From: Pelosinus fermentans DSM 17108 | GTDB lineage: Bacteria; Bacillota; Negativicutes; DSM-13327 | Length of the DNA: 64,000 bases | Assembly (NCBI RefSeq): GCF_000271485.2 | Contig: NZ_AKVN02000001.1 | Coordinates: 4,470,501-4,534,500, forward strand | Direction of reading: 5' to 3' | In this document: positions 1-9,018 of the stretch, one piece after another | How the letters are laid out: each line of letters starts with the position of its first letter | Numbering within the stretch: the first letter of the stretch is position 1 | Notes under the pieces: model-generated | What the model was told of the DNA's origin: nothing | The model's database searches: none | Seen by the model: only the letters and a program-made list of their open reading frames with translations | Translations under genes and position numbers: made by a program

Positions 1-3000
1 TGCCGGTGACGTCCGTCTGCCTCACCTTGTTGCCGTTGAGGTCATATTCGTACGAGAGCAATCTTCGGCCGCTGGCCGCTTTCTCCTGTAGCCTTCCATC
101 GGCGTAGTAGCGATAGCCGTAGCGCATGCCTTGGGCGATGGCGGCTTTGAGCTTGCCGTCGGGGCAATATTCATACATTTCTCTTAGACCGCTGGAGCGT
201 TCTAATTTTTCGGTCAGGGCGTCATAGATGTTGTAACGGTACTCAATTTGGTTGCCGTTGCGGTCGATGTGGCGTTTGATCCGGCCTTGGGCGTCGTAGT
301 GGAAGGTGTCGGTTTCGCCGGTGGGGTCGGTGATTTTCTTCAGCTTGTTGATGAGATTGTATTCATAACGAATGGTATTCCCTTCCCCATCGGTGGTTTC
401 GGTGATGTTTCCAGCGTAGTCGTAGCCGTAATATTCCCGGCTGCCGTCGGCTTTGACGATTTCGGTAATTCTGCCCCATTTGTCCAGCTTGTACTCCGTT
501 TTATTCTGGTTGCCGTCACTGACGCCGATAATGTTGCCCTGAGCGTCGTATTGGTAGGCCTGGCTGGCTCCTCCCGGCGTGCGGACGGTTTGTATGCGGC
601 CTGCCAGGTCGTATACGTAGTCGATGCCGCTTTGGGTCGCGTCCCGTCTTTGCACAAGCCGGCCCGCTTTGTCGTAGCTGTTAGTCTCAATGACAGTGCC
701 GTCCGGAGCGAGGACGGTGATGACCCGGCCCTGAGGGTCATAGTTGTAGCGGTAGCCGTGACCGACATCGCCTTGAATTTGGTATTCGTTGGGCAGTATC
801 CGTCTTGTGATGCGCCCATTTTTGTCATAGACAGTCCTTGTTATACCGCCGTTTTTACCGATATGCTGGGTCTCCCGGTTGAGGAGGTCGTATTCGTAGG
901 TTTCTTCGACGCCGTTAGCATCTTTGACTTTAACAATGTTGCCTGCCTTGTCGTAGGTGATTTCCATCTTGTTTTCGATGCCGTTTTCTTTGTCTTTGTG
1001 GATTTCGGAGATTAAGCGGTCGGCGGCGTCGTATTGGCGTTCAATGATATAGCCGGCCGGGGTTGTGATTTTGATGACGTTACCGGTTTTGTCAAGCTCA
1101 TAGCAGGTCCGGGCCGTGAAGTCGCCGCTGCCTGCCCGGTCGGCGCGCTGCTCGATTTCGATGAGTCTGCCCGCCGCGTCGTAATGGTATCGCAGCATCT
1201 GGTAGGCGGTTTCGTTGATTTTCCGCTTTTCGTAGGTTCGTTGACTGAGGCAGTTATAGCCATATTCGATGGTTGCGCCGGTGTTGTCTTTGACTTCTTT
1301 GAGCCGGTTTTGTTTATCATAGGCAAAGTGGAGGCTGAGCACCCGGCCACTGGCGCTGGTTTTATCCTGTTCGTCGAGGAGTCTTCGCTCTTCGATCACA
1401 TTGCCGGCGTTGTCATATTTATACTGGATAGTCTGGTAGCAAAGCGTTCCGGCAGTTTTTCCGACTGGGATTTGTTTTTCGGTCAGCCAGCCCAGGCAGT
1501 TGTAGTGGTAGAGAATGCCCGGCCTGGTTTCGTCGGTGGCCCCTTCCAGGTAGCTTTGTGCGTCGATTTCTTTTACAATATTGCCGGCCAGGTCATAGAT
1601 ATAGGCTTTTTCTACTACGCCCCCGGGACCCGTAATTTTTGTGAGACGGCTCCTCTCATCGTAGGCATAGGTGTAGCCCGGCCCTTCGTCGGTAGTTTCG
1701 TTGTAGTCTTCCGGCAGAATTTTTTTGACGATATTGCCACCAGCGTCGTACTGTAGCCGCTCAATGCCGCCATCGGGGTAGCGAATTTTGATTTTACGGT
1801 TATCACTGTCATATTCGTTTTCGATGCCCGTTCCGTCTTGGCTAGGTTCGTCGTAGGTGTTGGGATGGATTTCTTTGACGATGTTTTCTTCGGCGTCCCG
1901 TATTGTCGCTACGGTGTTGCCGAGGGGGTCGATGGTAGCCACGAGTTTGTCGAAAGCATCATGGATGTAGCGCCAGCCGGGGCCGCTGTGGCTTTTCTCG
2001 TGATACTGGTTGGGCCGGATTTCTTTGATCCGGTTTCCCAGCTTGTCATAGTCGTTTTTCCAGGTGTTGCCTAGGGCGTCGATGACCAGCGTCCGGTAGT
2101 CGAGATGATTGTAGCCGTATTCTTTTCTTCCCAAAACGCTTTCCACCGCCATCAGCCGGCTTGCAGCGTCATATTGGTAGGTGAATGTATCACCTTCGGC
2201 GGTGGTGATGCTTTGGGGTTTGTTTTGGTCTTCGGCATAGTCATAGGTTGTCGGGTTGCCGCTTCCGTCAGTGTAGCTGACCATTCTTCCTTTGGCATCA
2301 TAAGCGTAGCGGACGGTTTGCCAGCGTTCGCCTTCGATCCGGTTCTTGACTTCCACCAGATTGCCTCTTTCGTCGTAACGGTAGCGGATGTCGATTCCGC
2401 TGGTGTCGCTTTCAGCGAGTTTTCGGCTGGCCGCGTCGTATTCAAGGGTATGGATGAGTCCGTTGGGCCATATTTCCGCCGTCAGTTGGCTTTCTTCGTT
2501 GTAAGTGTAACGGGTTTCGTGACCGCGCCGGTCTTTTTGCCAGAGAATGTTTTCTTTGTCGTCGTACTTGGTTTCTTCTGTCGTTCCGTCAGCGTAGCGG
2601 ATGGTTTCTACAAGATGGCGCCGGTTGTAATAATAGCAGGTGCGCTCCTCGTTGTGCGGCTGGGTGACGGTGGTCATCCGGTCCTGTTCCTGATAAAAGA
2701 AGAGCGTTTCGGCTCCGTTTGCGAGGGTTTGCCGGATGACACGCCCCTGGCCGTCGTATTGGTTGGAAACATAGCGATGACCGTTCTGGTCGGTGATGGC
2801 CGCGATAAAGCCCTGGTCGGTGTATTCGTATGTAACAGTCCCATCGTTAGGGTAGGTAACTTCGGTGAGGAGTTCCCCCTGGTAACGGTAGCGGATGCTT
2901 CGTCCAAGCATGTCGCGGATTTGGGTCAGTTTGTCATTTTCATAGGTAAACTGCAAGGTCTGGCCGCTCGCCAAAGTGACTTGGCTAATAAAGGAGCCGG

Positions 3001-5731
3001 TGTATTCGATTTTCACCCGGTTGCCATTCTTGTCCGTGATGGCAGTCAGCCGTCCGAATTCGTTGTAGTCCCAGGTTTTCTTTTCCCGGATGAATTGAAG
3101 GCGGTAGCCATGTTTTTCTTCGGTGAGTACGAGCGACCGGTCGCCGCCGCGCCGGTTTTGGTAGATGCCGTCTTGTTGTTCGAATGTTTCGATATGAAGA
3201 TCGGGCAGGAGGATGCGAACCTGGTTTTGGCGTCGCTCAATCCGGCTGCCCAGGCTTAACAGCCAGCGGCTGCCCAGATGCTGGTGTTTGTTTTGGTAGA
3301 GGGATTCGTAGCTTCGGGTGAGGACGAAGTCTTCGCCGAGGTCGCTGAGGATGAGGTCGGTCATCCGGAGGCTGAAGGAACCGTTAACGACGTTGACCGG
3401 ATCTTTGAGACATGTTTCTTTTGTGGGTATACGTCCTTGGGTATCCGGTCCGTTGTGGCCGCCGTGTTTGTTTTCTCCGCCTGCCTTCTCGTGGCCGACT
3501 TTTTCTTCTCTGCCTTTTCTTCTGCGGCTTGCCGCCGAGCCTACAATTGCCGCGTTTTGCAGGGTATCAAAGAGCAGGTTGAGCGATTCCGGGTCGTTAA
3601 AGCTGAAGGTGCCGTCTATGATTTTCCGGCCCAGGTCGCTGATGCCGTCTTTGGCCCGCATCAGCGCGTTGAAGCCCATGGCTCCCATGATGAGCCGCTC
3701 GACGGTCTGGATGGCTTTGGCCGCTTTGGCCGTCTTGGCGATGGTGCCCGCGACTTTGGCTCCCGCCACCGCGAGTTTGAGCCCTTTGCCCGCCACGTTC
3801 GCGCCCGGGACAATGCACCCTATGAGGGAGCACGCCGCGCCGAAGTAGTCGCCCCGTGCCAGCGAGATGGCCGCGTTGAGTCCGTTGGCCAATACATTGA
3901 GTCCCGGGATGCAGCCGGCAATATCGAGCAGTACCTGGACTCCGTTGAGCGCGGCGTCGAGAAGTGACGGCGCACTTAGGGTAGTGTGTTTGTTTTTGTT
4001 GTAGCCCAGTTGCCGGAACGCCGGTGTGCTGATTACGATGGCTCCGCCGCTGAGTTTGAGTTCGCTCGCCCCAATCCCCAAACTGCAGTTTTCGAAGCCA
4101 TACAGCATGAGGGATTCGGCCGACGGTCGTTCTGCTTTTTTTTCCGGTGAGGCCGGCGCGGTTTCTCCTCCCCCGCCACCGCCTCCGCCGCCGAAGATGG
4201 TTTGGACGTTTTTTACGAAGGCCGGAATTTCCACCGCTATGGCCCCCACACCATTACTAAAGCTGTCCACAATATCCGCGCCCATTTGCTTGAGGATTTC
4301 CTGCCCGGAATTGTAGGGCTTGCTGCCGCCCCCAGCCATGTACAGGGCCGCTCCCTGTGTATGCCCGGCATCGTATTTGCCTTGCGCCGCTGTGATTTCG
4401 CCTTCGGGGATGGCGCTTTTAGCCGCTACCAGCTTGAGTCGTTTGTCGGCCTGGATGTGGATATCCTGGGTGCTTTTGATGACAATGCCCCCGGCGTCGG
4501 TCATTTCGATGAGCGCCTGGCTGCCACCGCCCTGGTCGTACGCGCCCCGCGCCGCTACGAGTTCGCAGCTGCCCGGGGTCATTTTGAGCATTTTATTGGT
4601 CGAATTCATCATTTTACTCGCGGGATCGACGTAGTCCCCGTGTGACGCGCTGTTGGCTCGCCGGCTCCCCAAGGCTACCGCTTTGCCGTTATTTTCGTAG
4701 TAGACGAAGACTTCGTCGCCTTCGTCCGGCATGGAGTAGAAGTAGTTGTTCATAGTATTTTCAAACGGCAGCCACATAGCGGTGGCTTCGTCCTGCTCGG
4801 CGTCACAGTAAAAATGTACTTTTATTTGCGTACCCTGCACCCGGATGATTTTCCCTTTGATGGCGTCTCTTTGGTTAAGCGCACCAGCGCTCTTTTCCCT
4901 GTCCGGCCGGCAGCCTTCGGGGTGCGCCAGGGTCAGGCGATTTTCCGCAGTTTCGCCTACGCTGACGATTTCGCTCCGCTGGCTCCAGCGCACTCGTTCC
5001 CCTTGGCTTTCGAGCTGGTAGCCTGCTCCGATTGTCAGGTCATAGCTTGTCCTACCTTCGGTTTCAAATTGACAGGCTTCGGCCTGGTCGTCGATATTTT
5101 GTTGGATTTGGATGTATTTCAGGATGTCTTTACCGCTGTCAGCCGGTTTTTTCTTGGTTTCGACCCCCATTTCTTTGCGGGCAAAGGGATAGGTGCCCAC
5201 GGCGAGACGCAGCAAATCCGATTTGCTGTCGGCAAAGAGGTAAGCTCCGTACTGGTTGGCGATCCGCCGCAGAAACTGCCAGTCGGTTTCGGCGTTCTGG
5301 TAGAGCATTTGCTCGATTTGGATATCTTCGGCCACTTCCACCTGGATGCCGTAGACCGCCATGACGGTATTGGCCACCTCACTTAGCATTTTGACTGTAC
5401 TTTGGAAGGTGCGGCTGATTTTCTTCCGATCGGCCAGTACACTCAGGCTTTTGGCTTCGAGGACCAGTTCGCTGTAGTCGGCTTCGTTATTAAGTCCCAC
5501 GCTTTGGCAGATGCCGACGAATACGTTGGTTCCGTCTGCATCGGTGACTTTGACGGGCGCGTCTTCGAGCTCGAGGACTTCGGCCACTGTCAGCAGGCGT
5601 TTACTGATGAGTGTGAGTTGCATATGCCCATGTTCATTGGCTTCGTCCAGGATGTGGATGTGCTTGATTCTTAGGTATTCTTTGGCGAATTCTACTTTCA
5701 GCCGCCCTAGTTCCTGCAGTTCTTTTCCCAT
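1..5731 (-). CDS. VgrG-Rhs fusion protein (partial, C-terminus beyond left edge)
   Basis: An open frame runs from an ATG at 5731, behind a GAGGAGG ribosome-binding site, to the window edge: about 1,910 residues with no stop. The same frame holds at both ends, so I see no frameshift. The first ~330 residues resemble a VgrG/gp27-gp5 spike (SRTFQSTVKMLSEVA, TDWQFLRRIANQYGAYLF, then an OB-fold-like part and a beta-rich stretch). A run of nine glycines, a hydrophobic Ala/Gly-rich stretch and a DUF6531-type entry (DPVNVVNGSFSLRMTDLIL) follow. After that come dozens of YD repeats (YDAAGRL-, YDKAGNI-like). Rhs shells encapsulate a C-terminal toxin, which would lie to the left of the window, as would its immunity gene. 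It is the last gene seen in the injection cluster and returns to about 55% GC. It is very likely a spike-borne toxin carrier; the toxin activity is unknown. Confidence 0.9.
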   Translation of the reverse strand, partial: MGKELQELGRLKVEFAKEYLRIKHIHILDEANEHGHMQLTLISKRLLTVAEVLELEDAPVKVTDADGTNVFVGICQSVGLNNEADYSELVLEAKSLSVLADRKKISRTFQSTVKMLSEVANTVMAVYGIQVEVAEDIQIEQMLYQNAETDWQFLRRIANQYGAYLFADSKSDLLRLAVGTYPFARKEMGVETKKKPADSGKDILKYIQIQQNIDDQAEACQFETEGRTSYDLTIGAGYQLESQGERVRWSQRSEIVSVGETAENRLTLAHPEGCRPDREKSAGALNQRDAIKGKIIRVQGTQIKVHFYCDAEQDEATAMWLPFENTMNNYFYSMPDEGDEVFVYYENNGKAVALGSRRANSASHGDYVDPASKMMNSTNKMLKMTPGSCELVAARGAYDQGGGSQALIEMTDAGGIVIKSTQDIHIQADKRLKLVAAKSAIPEGEITAAQGKYDAGHTQGAALYMAGGGSKPYNSGQEILKQMGADIVDSFSNGVGAIAVEIPAFVKNVQTIFGGGGGGGGGETAPASPEKKAERPSAESLMLYGFENCSLGIGASELKLSGGAIVISTPAFRQLGYNKNKHTTLSAPSLLDAALNGVQVLLDIAGCIPGLNVLANGLNAAISLARGDYFGAACSLIGCIVPGANVAGKGLKLAVAGAKVAGTIAKTAKAAKAIQTVERLIMGAMGFNALMRAKDGISDLGRKIIDGTFSFNDPESLNLLFDTLQNAAIVGSAASRRRKGREEKVGHEKAGGENKHGGHNGPDTQGRIPTKETCLKDPVNVVNGSFSLRMTDLILSDLGEDFVLTRSYESLYQNKHQHLGSRWLLSLGSRIERRQNQVRILLPDLHIETFEQQDGIYQNRRGGDRSLVLTEEKHGYRLQFIREKKTWDYNEFGRLTAITDKNGNRVKIEYTGSFISQVTLASGQTLQFTYENDKLTQIRDMLGRSIRYRYQGELLTEVTYPNDGTVTYEYTDQGFIAAITDQNGHRYVSNQYDGQGRVIRQTLANGAETLFFYQEQDRMTTVTQPHNEERTCYYYNRRHLVETIRYADGTTEETKYDDKENILWQKDRRGHETRYTYNEESQLTAEIWPNGLIHTLEYDAASRKLAESDTSGIDIRYRYDERGNLVEVKNRIEGERWQTVRYAYDAKGRMVSYTDGSGNPTTYDYAEDQNKPQSITTAEGDTFTYQYDAASRLMAVESVLGRKEYGYNHLDYRTLVIDALGNTWKNDYDKLGNRIKEIRPNQYHEKSHSGPGWRYIHDAFDKLVATIDPLGNTVATIRDAEENIVKEIHPNTYDEPSQDGTGIENEYDSDNRKIKIRYPDGGIERLQYDAGGNIVKKILPEDYNETTDEGPGYTYAYDERSRLTKITGPGGVVEKAYIYDLAGNIVKEIDAQSYLEGATDETRPGILYHYNCLGWLTEKQIPVGKTAGTLCYQTIQYKYDNAGNVIEERRLLDEQDKTSASGRVLSLHFAYDKQNRLKEVKDNTGATIEYGYNCLSQRTYEKRKINETAYQMLRYHYDAAGRLIEIEQRADRAGSGDFTARTCYELDKTGNVIKITTPAGYIIERQYDAADRLISEIHKDKENGIENKMEITYDKAGNIVKVKDANGVEETYEYDLLNRETQHIGKNGGITRTVYDKNGRITRRILPNEYQIQGDVGHGYRYNYDPQGRVITVLAPDGTVIETNSYDKAGRLVQRRDATQSGIDYVYDLAGRIQTVRTPGGASQAYQYDAQGNIIGVSDGNQNKTEYKLDKWGRITEIVKADGSREYYGYDYAGNITETTDGEGNTIRYEYNLINKLKKITDPTGETDTFHYDAQGRIKRHIDRNGNQIEYRYNIYDALTEKLERSSGLREMYEYCPDGKLKAAIAQGMRYGYRYYADGRLQEKAASGRRLLSYEYDLNGNKVRQTDVTG

Positions 5732-5802
5732 TTTGGAGTTCCTCCTCTCACTTGCTTGATTTGCGGGTTTTACCTTTTATTGCGAACATCGCTTGGATTT
5801 TT

Positions 5803-6441
5803 TCACCAGCCATTTCTCGTGTCCGAAAAAGCAACACGGTTCATAGGGTCCCAATTGCCTTGCTCCGCACCACCACTACGATTACTTACCCTGCTCTCAT
5901 TCGGGAGCCTCCCCATATAGTAATAGTCGATAACCAGCGTATGGTTTGTATGCAAGTCAAACATTAACGCATGGTTTAATCCCCAAGGGCTGACAGGGAT
6001 GTTAGGATCGCCTGTTAAAAGATTCATACTCCCAGGCCTGCCTGCATGGATTGCCTCAATCACAACAGTAGCGCAATTATCCCCAAACAGGATTTCATAG
6101 GAACCTTTCGGATCGGAATAGGTAAACGACTGGTGATTCGGCCTCTTATTACTATCATGATAATAAGGCATTTGATTGCCCTCATAGTACTCAATTATTT
6201 TTTCTGCTTCGGAAGCAGTCAAACTCAAAGTATAAACGGATATATCCTCCCCATCTTTACGAGTCAAATTCAAATATTCGTCCGCATCATAATATATTCT
6301 TAATACACCATCGCCGCTAATAGAAGTTCTTTCTTCTCCATACCGACCATAACTGTATGCTCTCCCATTCACAAGCAATGCTACATGCCCATGATCAATG
6401 CCACGAGTAATTGCATTCGAAACAGCAACTTGCACTGACAA
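5803..6441 (-). CDS. Permuted papain-like (NlpC/P60-LRAT type) protein, candidate effector
   Basis: About 212 residues. An ATG at 6456 opens the frame, but the GGAGGG that would serve as ribosome-binding site lies just after it, so the TTG at 6441 is the likelier start. Near the N-terminus a histidine sits in DHGHVALLVNG, and about 100 residues later a cysteine in FGDNCATVVIEAI. His before Cys in strand-rich surroundings is the order seen in circularly permuted NlpC/P60 enzymes (LRAT, YaeF/YiiX), which cleave amide or ester bonds. There is no signal peptide. It sits between the anchored protein gene and the Rhs gene in the low-GC accessory zone, which suggests a cargo enzyme or a detached toxin tip. 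The fold assignment rests on two motifs only. Confidence 0.6.
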   Translation of the reverse strand: MSVQVAVSNAITRGIDHGHVALLVNGRAYSYGRYGEERTSISGDGVLRIYYDADEYLNLTRKDGEDISVYTLSLTASEAEKIIEYYEGNQMPYYHDSNKRPNHQSFTYSDPKGSYEILFGDNCATVVIEAIHAGRPGSMNLLTGDPNIPVSPWGLNHALMFDLHTNHTLVIDYYYMGRLPNESRVSNRSGGAEQGNWDPMNRVAFSDTRNGW

Positions 6442-6482
6442 GCCATATCCCTCCATTTCTTAAATGATTGATTAAACGCTGA

Positions 6483-7436
6483 TTAATTGCCCGGCGCGAG
6501 CCAATTGAGACCGTCCAGACCCCCAAACATCCAGCGATCCTGATATAATAGGCTTAATTCATTCCGACCGTCTACCGGCACAACAATCAACTGTCTTGCT
6601 ATTGTTCCATCCACATCTACCCCTTCATCAAACGCAATATATTTTTTATCCGGGCTTACTACGAGCTGACTCTCTATGCGAATATCCTTAATGTTTTTTC
6701 TTGCTCCGGATTCAATATCATAGAAGATCAATCTCTTGGTTTGATTATCATAATAGAACATGCTTTTTCCGGCGGCATACCAAACAGGAAACCTGCCTTC
6801 CGCCAGTTTTCTGCGATTGCCGGCGGCATCTATCATCTCAATCGAGCCACGATCTACGAAAAAGAGCGATTTGTAAATCCAAGGTTTCTCTATAACGACA
6901 AATACCAGCGAGCCGTCCGGTAACGTTTGTACCCTGCTGTTCTCATCCACAGGTTCATCGACAATTTTTTGCGAAGTTTTAGTGCCTACATCATATTTAT
7001 ATAAATATGCCTGATTTTTTTCCCCTTCAATGTAGATAAGCTCGGTATCCTGATTTCGTAATACCGGAAATGATATTTTTTTATCGGCGGTCATGATTTC
7101 TGTCATTTTGCCATCACTGACTTTGAGTACCGCATACTTCTCTGCATTGCGTCGTTTGGCTGCGCAGATAAAATCTTGCTCCCGTATGGTTGGGAAACTC
7201 AATTCTTCATATTCCGTTTGCTCACAATCAAGAAACTTCTCAAGTTTGAGAGGCTTTCCGAGGGAAAGTGAATAGATACTTCCAGCTTCGTTCTCCCAGT
7301 CGTGGTTATAGGAAATGCTTCCTATTAAGGTGCCTTCCAATTTGATAAATCCCCCAAAGCGCCAATATAGCCACAATGAAGTTGATCCTATCACTATAAT
7401 AAAAAGTACGAACAAAGATAATTTTTTCGATTTCAT
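6483..7436 (-). CDS. Membrane-anchored protein with possible beta-propeller-like periplasmic domain
   Basis: Chosen start is the ATG at 7436, preceded by AAGGTGAAT; an upstream ATG at 7451 lacks a good site. The 317 residues begin with a lysine-rich tip and one hydrophobic segment (about residues 8-28), and the rest should lie outside the membrane. The body alternates short strands with polar turns and has motifs such as VSPDKKYIAFDEG and DIESGARKNIKDI, which recall PD40/TolB-like or DUF5050-like propeller blades. I do not recognise a family with certainty. It lies 46 bp upstream of the papain-like gene and downstream of the extended Hcp gene. Its position and anchoring would fit an immunity protein guarding the cell envelope, but no sequence evidence proves that. 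Confidence 0.7.
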   Translation of the reverse strand: MKSKKLSLFVLFIIVIGSTSLWLYWRFGGFIKLEGTLIGSISYNHDWENEAGSIYSLSLGKPLKLEKFLDCEQTEYEELSFPTIREQDFICAAKRRNAEKYAVLKVSDGKMTEIMTADKKISFPVLRNQDTELIYIEGEKNQAYLYKYDVGTKTSQKIVDEPVDENSRVQTLPDGSLVFVVIEKPWIYKSLFFVDRGSIEMIDAAGNRRKLAEGRFPVWYAAGKSMFYYDNQTKRLIFYDIESGARKNIKDIRIESQLVVSPDKKYIAFDEGVDVDGTIARQLIVVPVDGRNELSLLYQDRWMFGGLDGLNWLAPGN

Positions 7437-7583
7437 ATTCACCTTCTCCACCTTAAATACGTTTACAAGATTATAAGAACCTATATTCTTATAATCTTGT
7501 AATCTTTTATTCTTTGGTTATCAAATATCGGCTTGATTTTATAATGTTCAAGTATTGGGTCAATAATTTCTCTATTTCTGCTA

Positions 7584-8171
7584 TTATTTTTTATCTAAGC
7601 TGTTCTGCACTACAGCAGCAGCTGTACCGGACGGGTCAACTTTGTTCAGCGCCGCTGTGACGGCGGCCCGTCCAATATTGTTCATGACTCCCGCCTGCGA
7701 CCCTGTACTTACAAAGTCGCCTGATACTCCAGCCGCGGCCGCACTGGGAACTGCGGCAGACATTGGATCGCTTTCTACTTTCACATCGTCAATCGTATCT
7801 GCTTTTTGACGGATTACAATAGTAAAGTTTCCTATACCCGATTGACTGCTGTATGCTTCTTTATAGTCTACGACAAATGCTTTATCTAATGTTATAGTGC
7901 GTTTCGGCGTAACCTCAACCTGTACTGTTACTTTGCGATACGCTTCTTCTTTCTCGGCTGGAACCTGCGCCCATTTGAATAACTGGACTGTCTCACTGTT
8001 CGCACCACCTTGGTCAGCGTGAAGTTTTCCCGATATAACCAGTGTCATATAGTTGTTGGTGGATTTTGCCCGTGAATCACCTGGCGACGATAATGCTGCC
8101 TGTATATTACCAATAATGTTCTTGTCATAGGTCAATGTCTCCTGACCTTCGATCTTTAGGTTAAATCCCAT
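7584..8171 (-). CDS. Third Hcp-like tube protein with C-terminal extension
   Basis: 195 residues, start ATG at 8171 behind GTGGAGGGG. Residues 1 to ~140 align by eye with the two core tube proteins at 27057-27936: an MGFNLKIEGQE start, then KWAQVPAEKEEAYRKV, then a KAFVVDYKEAYSS segment and GNFTIVIRQKAD. Unlike those, it carries about 55 extra residues, Ala/Gly/Ser-rich, with a VDPSGTAAAVVQNS segment. The DUF4280-lipase effector has a comparable PSGTA linker (around residue 141) just before its enzyme domain, so this tail may be a delivery or linker module, or the stub of a lost cargo. It sits in the accessory zone rather than in the structural operon. Known extended Hcp proteins in T6SS carry effectors; that role here is inference. 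Confidence 0.75.
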   Translation of the reverse strand: MGFNLKIEGQETLTYDKNIIGNIQAALSSPGDSRAKSTNNYMTLVISGKLHADQGGANSETVQLFKWAQVPAEKEEAYRKVTVQVEVTPKRTITLDKAFVVDYKEAYSSQSGIGNFTIVIRQKADTIDDVKVESDPMSAAVPSAAAAGVSGDFVSTGSQAGVMNNIGRAAVTAALNKVDPSGTAAAVVQNSLDKK

Positions 8172-8234
8172 AGTATCCCCTCCACTTTTTTATATAACGT
8201 TATAGACATTTTTTTATCTTATTTAATCAAAATT

Positions 8235-8747
8235 CTATTGAATTTTGTAATTTCCACCTTTATTTTTGACTGCATTCTTAATTTGTTCATATATTTTTTT
8301 AATCGCCAGTGTCCCTACCATCGCAACACCAAAGAATGCAAATGTTGCCAGGTACATAATCCCTGTCATAATCACATTCCAAAAAGATGGTACCATAGCA
8401 AAACTTTTCATGGCTTCTCCTACACGATATGCAGCCATTCCATAACTGATTGGAATATCTTCTTTGTAATCCACAACTGCCCCTATTGAGAACCAAATCC
8501 CATGAACAATATGGAAAAGACAGCTTGCGCAAAAAAACAATAATAAACGTTTTTTTAAGGGAAAGCTTACAGTTACCATCGCCCCCCAGATGGATATTGC
8601 AAACATAAAAAATTGGAATCTACTTTGTTTTGACGGATCAGAAAATACAATCACATCATTCCAAGCATCTACTCTATCCAGAATGATGAGGAAGAAAGCA
8701 ATTATAGCAAACAGTACGATTTTTATTATTTCTCTCATTTTCATCAT
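8235..8747 (-). CDS. Small multi-pass membrane protein, unknown function
   Basis: 170 residues with about four hydrophobic segments (around residues 6-23, 45-62, 67-88 and 122-148) and a lysine-rich C-terminal tail. The start is ATG at 8747 or the adjacent 8744; GGGAGGG lies 12 bases upstream. I do not recognise the family. It lies between the extended Hcp gene and a stretch of recombination debris, inside a zone of effector and immunity candidates, and has low GC. Small integral membrane proteins in such places are often immunity proteins to membrane-acting toxins, but this is position-based inference only. Confidence 0.6.
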   Translation of the reverse strand: MMKMREIIKIVLFAIIAFFLIILDRVDAWNDVIVFSDPSKQSRFQFFMFAISIWGAMVTVSFPLKKRLLLFFCASCLFHIVHGIWFSIGAVVDYKEDIPISYGMAAYRVGEAMKSFAMVPSFWNVIMTGIMYLATFAFFGVAMVGTLAIKKIYEQIKNAVKNKGGNYKIQ

Positions 8748-8800
8748 ACGACTTTACTTCCCTCCCGTTGTCTCGTACCAGTTTGGGTGGAGTTTTGCAG

Positions 8801-8948
8801 TCAGATGATTCTTCTTTCTATATCTGAGGGGTTAACAACTCGGTAAAGCAACAGAATTATTAATGAACCTAGAACAATAAAAAAACCTATCCCAATAAAT
8901 ACCAGTCTCAGCGCTGCCCGCGTTAATGGGTACGATGGAGATCACTCC
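8801..8948 (-). pseudogene. Gene debris: DUF4280 tail joined to a transmembrane fragment
   Basis: Bases 8907-8928 are identical to 11824-11845 inside the DUF4280-lipase gene. On the minus strand the piece reads GVISIVPINAGSAET, against GVISIVINAGSAELG in the intact protein. Just after it another frame gives a hydrophobic segment (LVFIGIGFFIVLGSLIILLL) ending RRII and a stop at 8801. There is no start signal. It looks like the broken end of an older PAAR-like effector gene fused to a remnant of a membrane protein. It fills most of the 271-bp space between two genes. Confidence 0.6.
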
Positions 8949-9018
8949 GTCTTCAGCTTCTTATTGTTATGGTGACCGAGCTTATATTCAAAAAATTAAT
9001 ACGAAATTTATAACCCTA

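Noticed and set aside
248-3967. Long plus-strand open frames, some over 200 codons, rich in V, F, G and D
   Set aside because: They are the complement of the YD-repeat Rhs gene, whose minus-strand frame is continuous and has family motifs. No ribosome-binding sites or motifs on the plus strand.
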